From the NCBI GenBank assembly GCA_022648295.1, contig JALCME010000031.1, positions 1 to 38,121 on the forward strand: 38,121 nt of DNA, written 5' to 3'. Below, in pieces: positions 1 through 9,562 of the stretch. The translations under genes and the position numbers were made by a program. The first letter of the stretch is position 1, and the number at the start of each line of letters is the position of its first letter. This DNA comes from Bacteroides sp. GTDB lineage: Bacteria > Bacteroidota > Bacteroidia > Bacteroidales > Bacteroidaceae. The notes under the pieces were generated by a model, which saw nothing but the letters and a program-made list of their open reading frames with translations, searched no databases and had not been told where the DNA came from.

Positions 1-164
1 CGAAAAAAACAGGAAATGCCGCACAAAATGTTTCACTGATCAATAAGATTGCATTAATGCTTATAAAAAAGAACCCAAGAAAAGGGAGTATCAAAGCAAA
101 AAGAAAAGCTGCAGGATGGGACGAAGAACTACTTTGTGAACTTTTATCTATGAAATATTTTTAA
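1..164 (+). CDS. ISAs1-family transposase, C-terminal fragment
   Basis: This is the last 53 codons (reading frame starting at base 3) of a gene that begins left of the window and stops with TAA at 162-164. The visible protein contains GNAAQNVSLINKIALMLIKK followed by a basic stretch and KRKAAGWDEELLCELL. This matches the conserved C-terminus of ISAs1/H-repeat DDE transposases (the family pattern is roughly N-A-x-N ... IALNLLK ... KRKxAGWD-x-x-YLLxLL). A likely terminal inverted repeat follows directly at 166-177, which fits the end of an insertion sequence. The catalytic DDE residues lie outside the window, so activity cannot be judged. Confidence 0.72.
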   Translation, partial: KKTGNAAQNVSLINKIALMLIKKNPRKGSIKAKRKAAGWDEELLCELLSMKYF

Positions 165-165
165 T

Positions 166-177
166 GCGTCAACCCTG
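166..177. repeat. Probable right terminal inverted repeat of the ISAs1-type element
   Basis: Read inward from the outer end the sequence is CAGGGTTGACGC, directly after the transposase stop codon. ISAs1-family ends typically begin CA(A/G)GG. The matching left end is outside the window, so the pairing and any target duplication starting at about 178 cannot be confirmed. Confidence 0.5.
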
Positions 178-458
178 CTTAATTCTCTTACCTTTTTATC
201 ATAGGAGAAAACAAATTATATGCCAAGTAAATGCCCGTTTTTCATTGAGACAAAAGCCAAAACCTATCTATATTGCAATGCAGAGCAGTGAGATGAAGGC
301 TTCTCACTTTAGAAGAGGACACAATCGAAAAACACCGGATTTACATCAGGACAGTACACATGCCGGACATTACACAAAATGCAATGAGGTTATATCAAAA
401 GTATTGCAGAATATAACTATATTTGCAGTTAATACGATTAAGCGGAGTTGGGAATGAC

Positions 459-1022
459 ATGCGTGGAAGTGAAAAAGATACTGCCATACTTGAAGGGCTG
501 AGAAATGGAGACGAAGAAGCTTTGAAAGAATTATTCAAAGCATATTATTCCGCACTCTGCCTTTACTCCGTACAGATCACCGAATCATTACAACAATCAG
601 AAGATATTGTACAGGAATTGTTCATTGATATCTGGGAAAAGAAACGCTATAACAATATCAACGTAGACCTTGGTGCCTATCTTTATTATGCAGTTCGCAA
701 CCAGTCCATGGCCTATGCCCGCAAAAACTTCAACCATCTGGCTATCCAAGATTTGGAAGAAGAAGCTTATACTCCCATAGAAGAGCTTTATAACGAAGAA
801 GAATTACTTGAAAGAAAAGAACAATTACATCAAACCTTAAAGATGCTTTCTCCTCAGGAATACCGGGTACTAACCGAAATTGTACTCAATGGCAAAAAAT
901 ATAAGGAGGTGGCTGCGGAATTGAGTATATCAGTTAATACGGTAAAAACCCACTTGTCAAGAGCACTGAAAATTCTGCGTAAGGACAAAACCCTCACTCT
1001 CTTCTTTCTCTGTTTCTGCTAA
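459..1022 (+). CDS. ECF-type RNA polymerase sigma-70 factor (Bacteroides SusCD-linked class)
   Basis: A 187-residue sigma factor. Region 2 (about residues 20-85) contains ALKELFKAYYSALCLYS and SEDIVQELFIDIWEKK, the core-binding and -10 recognition helix pattern. Region 4 (about 125-172) contains LSPQEYRVLTEIVLNGKKYK and SISVNTVKTHLSRALKILR, a helix-turn-helix for -35 recognition. The open frame extends upstream to a TTG at 423, but ATG 459 gives the normal family N-terminus. It is followed by a FecR anti-sigma gene, a SusC gene with an STN domain and a SusD gene. That is the standard order for trans-envelope regulation, in which substrate binding at SusC releases the sigma factor to transcribe the susCD operon. 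The C-terminus ends in a hydrophobic LFFLCFC tail. The 281 bp upstream, back to the IS end, shows no gene. Confidence 0.93.
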   Translation: MRGSEKDTAILEGLRNGDEEALKELFKAYYSALCLYSVQITESLQQSEDIVQELFIDIWEKKRYNNINVDLGAYLYYAVRNQSMAYARKNFNHLAIQDLEEEAYTPIEELYNEEELLERKEQLHQTLKMLSPQEYRVLTEIVLNGKKYKEVAAELSISVNTVKTHLSRALKILRKDKTLTLFFLCFC

Positions 1023-1225
1023 CCTTTCAGTTCCTTTCGCTACCTGTAGAAATGAATTAAGTTCAAACTAATCTTTTTATCAGAAGAACTGCCTTATAAC
1101 AACCTTATTTATATAGAAGCAAACAGGCTACAAGCAGATAAAAGAAACTACCCGAAAAAAAAAGTATTCTTTTTGTCACCCATTTCAGCAATAAAGTACT
1201 CTTTTAGAAAAAGAGCTATGAATTT

Positions 1226-2398
1226 ATGATGCAAGGTGACAATTTTACATCCTTATTTCAAAAGTACATAAATAAGGAACTATCAGAAAAGGAACTCGAA
1301 CAATTGCAGAGCTGGTTGAAAATATCGCCAGCAAATAAAAAGCAGTTTGTTTCATTTCTATCTCTGTATAAAACGGAAATCCTGCTTGCCACCAGGAAAC
1401 AGATAAACACAGATGTAGCCTGGAACAGGATACACCGGCGACTGAACCAATCTCCCCGAAGACACAACTTCAGGGTATGGGCAGCAGCCGCTTCCATCTT
1501 GCTCATAATAGGGCTTTCTATTTTTATCTTCCAACAAACCTCCTTTAAGAATGATACGGCAAAAGAACACTCATTAACAGCATTGTACCCTAACATGGGA
1601 GACCGGAAAGCTGTCTTAACTTTGTCAGACGGACGAACCGTCTTTCTTAAAGCCGATGACAAACGAATGAATATCTGTGAAAAAAACGGAAACATAGTAG
1701 GATACAATCTTTCCAACCACCTGATTTACGAAACATCATCCAGCGCTTACAAGGTACCCCTTTACAATAAAATAGCAGTACCAGCCGGAAGTGAATATAC
1801 AGTGACTTTGTCCGATGGCACTAAGGTATGGCTCAACTCAGAATCCACACTGGAATATCCTATAGTATTCTCTTCCATACGAAATGTTCGGCTACAGGGT
1901 GAAGCCTATTTTGAAGTAACACACAATCCTCATGCACCATTTGTAGTGCATGCCCTTGAAGTGCAAGTACGTGTACTCGGCACAAAATTCAATGTCAGTG
2001 CATACCATGCAGAGCATATATCTGTGACACTAGTTGAAGGAAAGGTGGCTGTAACTTCACCACAAGGGACTGATATATTGATACCCGGTAATCAGGCCCA
2101 GGTATCCTCTACTGGAAAACATGTGATAGAAACGGTCAATCCAGTCATCTACACTTCCTGGGTGACAGGACGCTTTGAGTTTAACGACACCCCGATGAAA
2201 GACATCATGGCACAATTAGCTTTATGGTATAATGTAAGAATAGAGTTTGCATCTCCCGAGTTGAAAAACATTACCTTCACAGGAGCTATCCTTAAAAGTA
2301 AATCATTGGGTTATGCACTTGAGCTGATTCAAAAAGTATCTAATCTTGATTTTGAAAAAGAAGGAGAGGTTATAGTAGTAAAAGAACAAAAAAATTAA
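1226..2398 (+). CDS. FecR-family anti-sigma factor (DUF4974 C-terminus)
   Basis: A 390-residue single-pass inner-membrane protein. The cytoplasmic N-terminus (residues 1-80, ELSEKELEQLQSWLKISPAN) should bind the upstream sigma factor. One membrane span follows at about 84-103 (VWAAAASILLIIGLSIFIFQ). The periplasmic FecR core has the typical VPAGSEYTVTLSDGTKVWLN and LQGEAYFEVTHN blocks, and the DUF4974 domain (FNDTPMKDIMAQLALWYNV onwards) closes the protein; it resembles an STN fold and is thought to contact the receptor. Two adjacent ATGs (1226, 1229) could both start it. The 203 bp between the sigma stop and this start show no gene. A hairpin overlaps its stop codon, suggesting that the downstream susC has its own, probably sigma-dependent, promoter. 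Confidence 0.93.
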   Translation: MMQGDNFTSLFQKYINKELSEKELEQLQSWLKISPANKKQFVSFLSLYKTEILLATRKQINTDVAWNRIHRRLNQSPRRHNFRVWAAAASILLIIGLSIFIFQQTSFKNDTAKEHSLTALYPNMGDRKAVLTLSDGRTVFLKADDKRMNICEKNGNIVGYNLSNHLIYETSSSAYKVPLYNKIAVPAGSEYTVTLSDGTKVWLNSESTLEYPIVFSSIRNVRLQGEAYFEVTHNPHAPFVVHALEVQVRVLGTKFNVSAYHAEHISVTLVEGKVAVTSPQGTDILIPGNQAQVSSTGKHVIETVNPVIYTSWVTGRFEFNDTPMKDIMAQLALWYNVRIEFASPELKNITFTGAILKSKSLGYALELIQKVSNLDFEKEGEVIVVKEQKN

Positions 2399-2427
2399 GA
2401 GGAAAAACATGTATGTCTTTCCTCTTA
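2396..2427 (+). terminator. Hairpin between anti-sigma and susC (terminator or attenuator)
   Basis: A 10-bp perfect stem: TAAGAGGAAA at 2396-2405 pairs with TTTCCTCTTA at 2418-2427, with a 12-nt loop. The 5' arm begins in the fecR stop codon. No strong T-run follows, so attenuation or mRNA end protection is as likely as full termination. Its placement separates the regulatory pair from susC. Confidence 0.45.
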
Positions 2428-2490
2428 TACTTAATCAATAACAAACCTGTTAGCGCAGGCTGTCCGTTTAATCTTTAAGCATTCAAAAGT

Positions 2491-5400
2491 ATGAAAAAAA
2501 ACAGATTCCGGGAAATCTTTTTAAAAGATATTCCTCAAATTAAGTATCTAACCATCTTCCTCATTTTCGCGTGTTTAGATTTACATGCCCAGAACAACCC
2601 GAACCTTGTTACAATAAAAAAGGATATAATCGGGGTGGAAGAAGCTTTCTCCATGATTAAAGCCCAAACACATGTTTACATTATGTACGAAAGTCAAATT
2701 ATTGATCGGCATCTGAAGCTAAACCTAAATTTGGAAAAAGTTACTTTGCAAAAAGCACTGGAAGTGATTTGCTCAAAAACAGGATTGAAATATGAAATCA
2801 TGGATAAACACGTGCTTATTACAAAGCCAGGCACCACTAATAAAAAGAAAATAGAAAAAAAAAGTATCATAACCGGGCATGTGACAGGCGAAGATGGTGA
2901 ACCTCTACCCGGTGCCACTATCTGGATTATGGGACAGCCCAAAGGTGCAATAGCCGATGCTGATGGCAATTACACCATTAGTGCTACAACTGGGGAAGCA
3001 TTGAAGTATTCCTTCATGGGCATGGAAGATGTAATTAAGATTGTAGGAAATGAAAATAAGATAGACGTAATCCTCCCTACCAAATTACATTTGCTTCAAG
3101 AAGTGGAAGTGGTTTCAACCGGTTATCAAAGTTTGTCCAAAGATCGCGTTACCGGCTCATTTTCCTATATCACATCTGATGATCTGAAAAAGGTGGAAAG
3201 TCCAAATATAGTTCAGCGGCTGGAAGGACAAGTACCGGGATTACAAATGACACTCTACGGCGATAAATCATTCAGCTACACTAATACGATGAAAACCGCT
3301 TCCAGTGGAACACATACCGTAGGAAGTACCGAGTATAAAATTAGTATCCGAGGGATAAGCACACTCAACGGAGAGACATTTCCATTGATTGTAGTGGACG
3401 GAGTGATTACCGAAATGGATTTGTCAAGCTTAAATCCTAACGATATTGATAACATTTCCGTTTTGAAAGATGCAGCAGCAGCTTCTATTTGGGGAGTACG
3501 TGCAGCAAACGGAGTGATTGTGATAACAACCAAAAAAGGGAAACAGAACACTAAACCACAAGTTTCTTTTTCTACCAGCCTGATAGTTGCAGGTAAACCG
3601 GACATAAACTATTTAAAGACAATGACATCTGCCGAAATGCTGGACTATGAAAAGTCTTTGGTAGATCAGGGTATAGTCGCAAATGTACCGGCAACCTCTT
3701 ACTATACAGCGCAATATGTTATGCCTGAAGGTACTCAATTAGCATTAAAACTAAAGCAGGGACTCATCACCCAAAGTGCTTACGAGAAAAAAATTGCAGA
3801 GTTGAGCCAAATAGATAACCGCTCACAAATTTCCAAATACCTCTTTCGTCCTGCATCTTCGCAACAATACAACTTGTCAATAAAAGGAGGAGGAAACAAC
3901 TCTGATTATTTTTATTCGGCATCTTACAGCAAAGAGAACACTAATATTAAACGAAAATCAGGAGAAAGACTGACTCTTACCTTAAATAATAGCTGGAAAT
4001 TGTTCAACTGGGCTACTCTCTCTACCAGCTTCAAAGGAACTTTCTTCTCCTATGATAACAATGGCATTTCACTCAATTCACTGTATCCTTCATCAGGAAA
4101 GGTATTAATGCCTTATGAAAATTTGGCGGACAAAAACGGAAAAGGTATTTCCTACGAACGAATGTCTTCAGAATGGACTTCTACTCTTTCTTCAGCGTTT
4201 AAAGACTGGACTTATAATTATTTGGATGAACTACGGCTTATGGATAATACGCAAAAAGATAACAACTTTTCGGGTAACATCAATCTTACCGTACCTTTAC
4301 TCTGGGGATTATCCTCGTCTACATTACTTTCAGTAGAGCGTACATTCTCAAAAAGTAGGGCATATAATGATCCGGAAACCTATTATGTTAGGAATATCAT
4401 TAACTATTATACCTATCCGACTGCAACGACCAACAGTTTGGGTATAAGCAACGGAGGTATCCTGCAACGCAATGATACCGAACAAAAAAATTATCTCTTT
4501 CGACAGCAGTTCAACTATGATACGGTAATCAAAGGGATACACCGGATTAATGCACTAGCCGGACTAGAAATGCGCGAAACGAACATCGGAACATCTTCTT
4601 TCTCTCTATTTGGTTATAACACTCAAACAGGCATTACGAATTCACAAATAAATTATAGTACAACACCTTCTTATGCATGGGCCGGAGGAGATTCTCCCAC
4701 TTCATATATCACATTTTATTATGGCGGATATCCTACTCAACTTGATAAACGCAGGCGTTTCCTTTCTTATTACGGTAATGTTGCTTATACTCTGTTCGAC
4801 CGTTATTCCCTGTCAGGAAGTGTGCGCTATGACGATTACAACAACTTTGGGGTCAGTCGCAAGTATCGCGCCACTCCTCTTTATTCATTTGGAGCCAAGT
4901 GGAATCTAAACCGGGAACATTTTATGCAATCTATAAAATGGGTGAACAATTTGGCTGTCCGCCTTACTTATGGCATAAATGGTAATCTATCGCTTGATAC
5001 TTATCCGTTTACTAACATTTACCTGACAAACAATTCAACTACCGGTGAATCCAGTGCCGGTATATCTGCTCTTGCCAATCCACAGCTGAGATGGGAAAAA
5101 GTTTATACAAGCAATTTCGGCGTGGACTTTAGCCTATTTGACGGTAAACTGAGCGGCTCTACGGACTATTATTATAAAAAAGGAAGGGATCTGCTATATG
5201 GATTTCCTATCGGGTCAGCCTATGTGGGAAATATCACTACTACGATGACGCGTAATGCAGCCTCCATTGATTCGTACGGTATTGACGTGAGTCTGAAAGG
5301 TACAGCTTATCAAAATAAAGATTGGCAGGTAAATGCAGGTCTGCAATTCTCCTATAATACAAATGAAGTGAAAGATAACAAATTCTTCAAACCAGACACC

Positions 5401-6102
5401 TATTCTAATTATTATTCGTATTACCCAGCCGGCATTAGAATGGTGGAAGGTTACCCTACAGACAAATTGTTAGTTTACCGTAATGCCGGACTTGACGAAG
5501 AAGGTCTTACACAAATTTATGATGAAAATGGAAACATTATCAAAGCATCTACAACAAAAATAACATCCTTTGGGGTACTTAAGAATGCAGGACGTACAAC
5601 CGCTCCTTACAATGGAAGTTTCAATTTGAACATAAACTATAAGCAATTCTCTTTGTATGCACTTGCAACCTACAGGTTTGGCAATGTTTTTTTGCGCCCG
5701 AGCATTACCAACTATGTAAGTAATACCTATAATGCACACTTCGATTTGGCAAAAGACATTGCTTACCGATGGAAAGAATCTGGCGATGAATTGACTACAA
5801 ACGTACCGAAAGCATCCAGTAATATGTATAGCTTGAATCGCTACATCTACTCGGATATCAATGTATTGAAAGGAGATTATATTCGTATGAGGCAAATCTC
5901 ATTAAGTTATCAGTTCGAAAAGAAGTTACTTAGCAAAATAAAAATACAATCAGCCCAATTAAGTTTAGCTGTAAACAATTTAGGTCTTTTATGGACAGCT
6001 AATAAACAGGGGTATGACCCGGATTATATAACATCTTTAAGCTCTACTTATAATTTGCCTCCGGCAAGATCTTATACATTAAGTTTGAATGTTAACTTTT
6101 AA
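2491..6102 (+). CDS. SusC/RagA-family TonB-linked outer-membrane receptor with STN domain
   Basis: A 1203-residue outer-membrane transporter. An N-terminal hydrophobic signal (about residues 15-33) is followed by a secretin/TonB N-terminal (STN) signalling domain at about 48-112 (EEAFSMIKAQTHVYIMYESQ; LQKALEVICSKTGLKYEIM). A carboxypeptidase-like domain follows at about 128-205 (ITGHVTGEDGEPLPGATIWI). The plug contains ISIRGISTLNG, PLIVVDG and the SusC-type SVLKDAAAASIWGVRAANGV, and a long beta-barrel ends in SLNVNF. The STN domain implies control through the FecR/sigma pair just upstream. It should form a pair with the SusD protein whose frame overlaps its 3' end. An AAC-rich stretch near 2440 and TGTCCG at 2461 could be ECF promoter elements, but this is conjecture. 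The substrate cannot be read from the sequence. Confidence 0.95.
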   Translation: MKKNRFREIFLKDIPQIKYLTIFLIFACLDLHAQNNPNLVTIKKDIIGVEEAFSMIKAQTHVYIMYESQIIDRHLKLNLNLEKVTLQKALEVICSKTGLKYEIMDKHVLITKPGTTNKKKIEKKSIITGHVTGEDGEPLPGATIWIMGQPKGAIADADGNYTISATTGEALKYSFMGMEDVIKIVGNENKIDVILPTKLHLLQEVEVVSTGYQSLSKDRVTGSFSYITSDDLKKVESPNIVQRLEGQVPGLQMTLYGDKSFSYTNTMKTASSGTHTVGSTEYKISIRGISTLNGETFPLIVVDGVITEMDLSSLNPNDIDNISVLKDAAAASIWGVRAANGVIVITTKKGKQNTKPQVSFSTSLIVAGKPDINYLKTMTSAEMLDYEKSLVDQGIVANVPATSYYTAQYVMPEGTQLALKLKQGLITQSAYEKKIAELSQIDNRSQISKYLFRPASSQQYNLSIKGGGNNSDYFYSASYSKENTNIKRKSGERLTLTLNNSWKLFNWATLSTSFKGTFFSYDNNGISLNSLYPSSGKVLMPYENLADKNGKGISYERMSSEWTSTLSSAFKDWTYNYLDELRLMDNTQKDNNFSGNINLTVPLLWGLSSSTLLSVERTFSKSRAYNDPETYYVRNIINYYTYPTATTNSLGISNGGILQRNDTEQKNYLFRQQFNYDTVIKGIHRINALAGLEMRETNIGTSSFSLFGYNTQTGITNSQINYSTTPSYAWAGGDSPTSYITFYYGGYPTQLDKRRRFLSYYGNVAYTLFDRYSLSGSVRYDDYNNFGVSRKYRATPLYSFGAKWNLNREHFMQSIKWVNNLAVRLTYGINGNLSLDTYPFTNIYLTNNSTTGESSAGISALANPQLRWEKVYTSNFGVDFSLFDGKLSGSTDYYYKKGRDLLYGFPIGSAYVGNITTTMTRNAASIDSYGIDVSLKGTAYQNKDWQVNAGLQFSYNTNEVKDNKFFKPDTYSNYYSYYPAGIRMVEGYPTDKLLVYRNAGLDEEGLTQIYDENGNIIKASTTKITSFGVLKNAGRTTAPYNGSFNLNINYKQFSLYALATYRFGNVFLRPSITNYVSNTYNAHFDLAKDIAYRWKESGDELTTNVPKASSNMYSLNRYIYSDINVLKGDYIRMRQISLSYQFEKKLLSKIKIQSAQLSLAVNNLGLLWTANKQGYDPDYITSLSSTYNLPPARSYTLSLNVNF

Positions 6103-6115
6103 AATGATTCTGATT

Positions 6116-7522
6116 ATGAAATATTATTATATAATACTTGCTTTATCCATCGCTTTATTAGCAAGCGGATGCCAAAACTTCGTAGATATAAAAACACAAG
6201 GTTCACTTGTCCCTGGTGAGACTGAAAACTACCGTTACCTACTGAATAATACCAGTGAATGGGAAAAGGGGCCCACAGTAGTAGATATTGCTTCGGACGA
6301 TGTACAGTTAGTGGATGGCACTCCACAAATTTCGGATTTATTGAGCTCTGAATATTATGCCTACTGGTATAAGAGTTACACTTGGCAAGCGGTCATTTAT
6401 CCCCTTGGCGGTTATTATCAAACTGATTATGACTGGAATGCCATGTACAACACCATCAGTTATGCTAACGCCGTAATTGACGAGGTTCCTTCAAGTACAG
6501 GAGGAACGGATGAGGAAAAAGAGGAGTTGATAGCCGAAGCCCTAGTCCACCGGGCAGACGCTTATCTGATGTTGGTTAATATGTATGCCAAACCTTACAA
6601 CTCAACAACTGCCGACACTGACCTTGGACTACCACTTGTATTAGAATTAGATACAGAAAAATCACTCAAGAGGGCTTCCATACAGGCAATTTACGATCAA
6701 ATTATAACTGACCTCACTGAAGCATTACCATCATTACCGGAAACACAAAACTATACGACATTGCCCACCAAAGCTTCTGCTTATGCAGAATTGGCAAGAG
6801 CTTACCTGCTAATGGGACAGTATGAAAAGGCTAACTCTTATGCAGATAGTGCACTGGTTTATAAAAACACATTGAATGATCTAAGTCAAATAACCTCCTT
6901 GTCATCCAATAACTACCCGATAAGAATTAATGACCCGGAAATACTATTGTCCAAAATTGCCGATGGTGGCATATCAGCCTATTCTACCACCGCGCTAAGG
7001 TTGAGTGATGATTTACTTGCCTTATTGGGAACAAAAGATAAAAGATACACGTTGTTTACTGCCGGAGCAGAATCCATAAATGCTTCGTATGCTGCCGGAC
7101 GTTATTTCTATAAAGACAAAGCTTTATATGAGTCACGCAATATCGGACCTTCCGTACCCGAAATGATTCTGATAAAAGCTGAATATTATGCACGATCAGA
7201 AGATACCTCAAATGCGATGGTTTGGGTGAACAAATTAAGAAAAAAACGTTTTGCTCCCGAAGATTATGAACCTCTTACAGCAGCCAATACAGATGATGCA
7301 TTAATAAAAGTAATAGAGGAGCGTCATCGAGAGTTTTTCTGCCGAATGTTAAGATGGTGGGATATGCGCCGATTGAAAGATGACTCCCGATTCCAGGAAA
7401 CAATCACCAGGAAATTTAATGGAACAACTTACACATTGGCTCCAACAAGCAATCGTTATGTTTTTTGTATTGCCGAATACCAGATTAAATTGAATCCTGA
7501 GATACAACAAAATCCTGAATAA
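6116..7522 (+). CDS. SusD/RagB-family surface lipoprotein
   Basis: A 468-residue lipoprotein that would cap the SusC pore and bind substrate at the cell surface. The open frame reaches back to 6089 inside susC, but the ATG at 6116 gives a clean lipoprotein signal (MKYYYIILALSIALLASGC, with the lipidated cysteine at residue 19). SusD hallmarks are the TPR-like helical core (ALVHRADAYLMLVNMYAKPY; AYAELARAYLLMGQYEKANS) and the late RHREFFCRMLRWWDMRRLK block, which corresponds to the conserved E-R-x-x-E-F-x-G-E-G-x-R-W-x-D-L-x-R segment. The stop is followed 23 bp later by the thioredoxin-like gene, suggesting one operon from susC to 10678. Confidence 0.94.
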   Translation: MKYYYIILALSIALLASGCQNFVDIKTQGSLVPGETENYRYLLNNTSEWEKGPTVVDIASDDVQLVDGTPQISDLLSSEYYAYWYKSYTWQAVIYPLGGYYQTDYDWNAMYNTISYANAVIDEVPSSTGGTDEEKEELIAEALVHRADAYLMLVNMYAKPYNSTTADTDLGLPLVLELDTEKSLKRASIQAIYDQIITDLTEALPSLPETQNYTTLPTKASAYAELARAYLLMGQYEKANSYADSALVYKNTLNDLSQITSLSSNNYPIRINDPEILLSKIADGGISAYSTTALRLSDDLLALLGTKDKRYTLFTAGAESINASYAAGRYFYKDKALYESRNIGPSVPEMILIKAEYYARSEDTSNAMVWVNKLRKKRFAPEDYEPLTAANTDDALIKVIEERHREFFCRMLRWWDMRRLKDDSRFQETITRKFNGTTYTLAPTSNRYVFCIAEYQIKLNPEIQQNPE

Positions 7523-7545
7523 CTTAATTTTTATTCTTATATAAG

Positions 7546-9531
7546 ATGTCTATTAAAAAAATCTCTTTACTAATGTTCTCACTGTTCATAGGAAATATCT
7601 TTTCCTATGGACAGGTTGGCGACAACCGTCTTTCTTTCAAACCGGAACATCCTGTAGCTGGAGAAAAGGTAACTATCTTCTATCAACCGCTTCCGGCAAT
7701 GCACAGTGCCGCCAGTATTAAAGCAATAGTATACTCCTTCAATTATTTCAATTGGGAAACAAAGGAAATGGATTTATCTCCCGATAAAGGAAAGTGGACA
7801 GCTAGTTTTGATATTGCCCCGAATGCAGGTCTATTAGCCTTTAAATTCAAAGCAGATACACTCATCGACAATAACCAAAGCCTTAGTTTTGCTTGTATGA
7901 TTTCAGGAAAGGATGGACAACTAATGCCTGGCGCTTATGCCGGATGGGGACTGCTACGTACAAATAAATATGGATATGATATACCCGGCTATCTTGATTT
8001 GAGCAAAATAGAAATCTCGGACTCAGCTGTCTATCACTGGATGGACATGGAAGTACATAACCGACAGGAATCTAACATCCCTATGGCTTATTTCTATTCA
8101 CGTTCAATGCAGGAAGCCAGAATAAACGGAACTGCACAACGGATAGGAAGAGTGAAGAAGTTCCTATTGAGTAACGGTTCCGAAGATGCTTTAATTCAAG
8201 CTACCCAAATAGCTAATCTAGAGCAGAACACAACACTTGCAGATTCCATTTCCAATGTAATACTAAAAAAATATCCACATGGGAAATGGGCCCTAAGAAG
8301 CAAGAGCATGCTCATTAATAGAGAACGGGATATGAATAAGAAGTATGCAGATATACTTCAGCTCTTACAAAATTTTCCTAAAACTACTAATTTTGAATAC
8401 TTTCTTAATCAATACAATATAAGTTATGACACATTTTATCAAACATTGCTTATTATTGATGCAATAAATAAGCGCTTTGATCATATTAGCGAATACGTAC
8501 CCAAGATGACCTTACCCGGTGTCATTAATACATTCTACAAACTAATCGAAGTGCCGCACGCCCGAAAAGATTTACCGGATGAGCAACTACTACCCTATGC
8601 ACAAACAATGGTGGCTCAAGCAGAAAAAGTTCAAGGCATAAAACCTTATAACTATCGCTTTTTATCCGATAAAGAATGGAAAAATACATCGGAGGACTTG
8701 ATCAATAAAAATATCTATATGCCTTTTATAGATATCCTTAAAAACACGAACCATAGCGATGAGGCTCTCAGTTATGCTCGGAAAGTACAAAAGGATCTCA
8801 ATTACAGATTTGCTTCACTAAATGAGAACATGGCAGAACTCCTCGAACACAAAGGAAAAGATAAAGAACTACAAACCGTATTGGAAAAAAGTGTATTTAC
8901 TAATCAAACTTCCGAAACAATGATGAATATGCTAAAAGCGCTTTATGAACGCAATCATCATTCCATCGAAGGTTATGAAGCTTATGTGGAGAGCTTAAAA
9001 AATCCTGTAGATAAACTGGCATTATTGGCTGCAGTAAAAGAGTTTAAAAAAGAAGGGCTAATGCCTGCATGGAAACTAGAAGATGCTAACGGCAACGTTG
9101 TATCTTCAGAACAGTTGAAAGGAAAAGTTTATATATTGGACTTCTGGGCCTCATGGTGTGTACCCTGTAAAGCTTCATTTCCAGGAATGAAGATGGCAGC
9201 AGAGCACTATAAAAATGATAAGGATGTGGAGTTCTACTTTATAGATACTCAAGAGTTTAATTCAAACTATAAAACACAAGCTGTGAATTACTTAAAAACA
9301 CATAACTTTTCATTCAACCTATTGTTCGACGGCAAAACGGAAACGGCAAAAACTAATAATGAACTAGTCAACAAAATAATGTCCACTTATAGCATGTCAG
9401 GAATACCGTTAAAAGTGGTCGTAGATAGAAAAGGCAACATTCGCTACATTTCCATTGGCTACAAAGGTAGCCCAAGTGGACTTTCCGAAGAAGTGATTGA
9501 AATGGTGGAACAAGCAAAACACGATTTATAA
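7546..9531 (+). CDS. Secreted TlpA-like thioredoxin-domain protein with large N-terminal region
   Basis: A 661-residue exported protein. A signal peptide ends near residue 22 (NIFSYG/QVG). Residues about 25-140 look like a beta-rich, Ig-like domain (LSFKPEHPVAGEKVTIFYQP). Residues about 150-500 are mainly helical and repeat-like. The C-terminal 140 residues form a TlpA/thioredoxin domain: VYILDFWASWCVPCKASFPG carries the redox pair C538-V-P-C541, and SGIPLKVVVDRKGNIRYIS contains the cis-proline region. It probably acts as a periplasmic or surface thiol-disulfide oxidoreductase. It lies 23 bp after susD and its 3' end overlaps the longest frame of the next hydrolase gene, so it belongs to the susCD operon. 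A dedicated redox protein suggests that the substrate or the receptor contains disulfides; this is inference. Confidence 0.87.
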   Translation: MSIKKISLLMFSLFIGNIFSYGQVGDNRLSFKPEHPVAGEKVTIFYQPLPAMHSAASIKAIVYSFNYFNWETKEMDLSPDKGKWTASFDIAPNAGLLAFKFKADTLIDNNQSLSFACMISGKDGQLMPGAYAGWGLLRTNKYGYDIPGYLDLSKIEISDSAVYHWMDMEVHNRQESNIPMAYFYSRSMQEARINGTAQRIGRVKKFLLSNGSEDALIQATQIANLEQNTTLADSISNVILKKYPHGKWALRSKSMLINRERDMNKKYADILQLLQNFPKTTNFEYFLNQYNISYDTFYQTLLIIDAINKRFDHISEYVPKMTLPGVINTFYKLIEVPHARKDLPDEQLLPYAQTMVAQAEKVQGIKPYNYRFLSDKEWKNTSEDLINKNIYMPFIDILKNTNHSDEALSYARKVQKDLNYRFASLNENMAELLEHKGKDKELQTVLEKSVFTNQTSETMMNMLKALYERNHHSIEGYEAYVESLKNPVDKLALLAAVKEFKKEGLMPAWKLEDANGNVVSSEQLKGKVYILDFWASWCVPCKASFPGMKMAAEHYKNDKDVEFYFIDTQEFNSNYKTQAVNYLKTHNFSFNLLFDGKTETAKTNNELVNKIMSTYSMSGIPLKVVVDRKGNIRYISIGYKGSPSGLSEEVIEMVEQAKHDL

Positions 9532-9562
9532 CAGAATATGTCTCAAAGAGTATTATAAGAAG

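Noticed and set aside
164..457. 97-codon plus-strand ORF after the IS end
   Set aside because: It begins at the transposase stop, has no recognisable domain, shows low-complexity composition, and ends in the region overlapping the sigma factor start.
1258..1716. 152-codon minus-strand ORF inside fecR
   Set aside because: It is antisense to a well-supported gene and has no family features.
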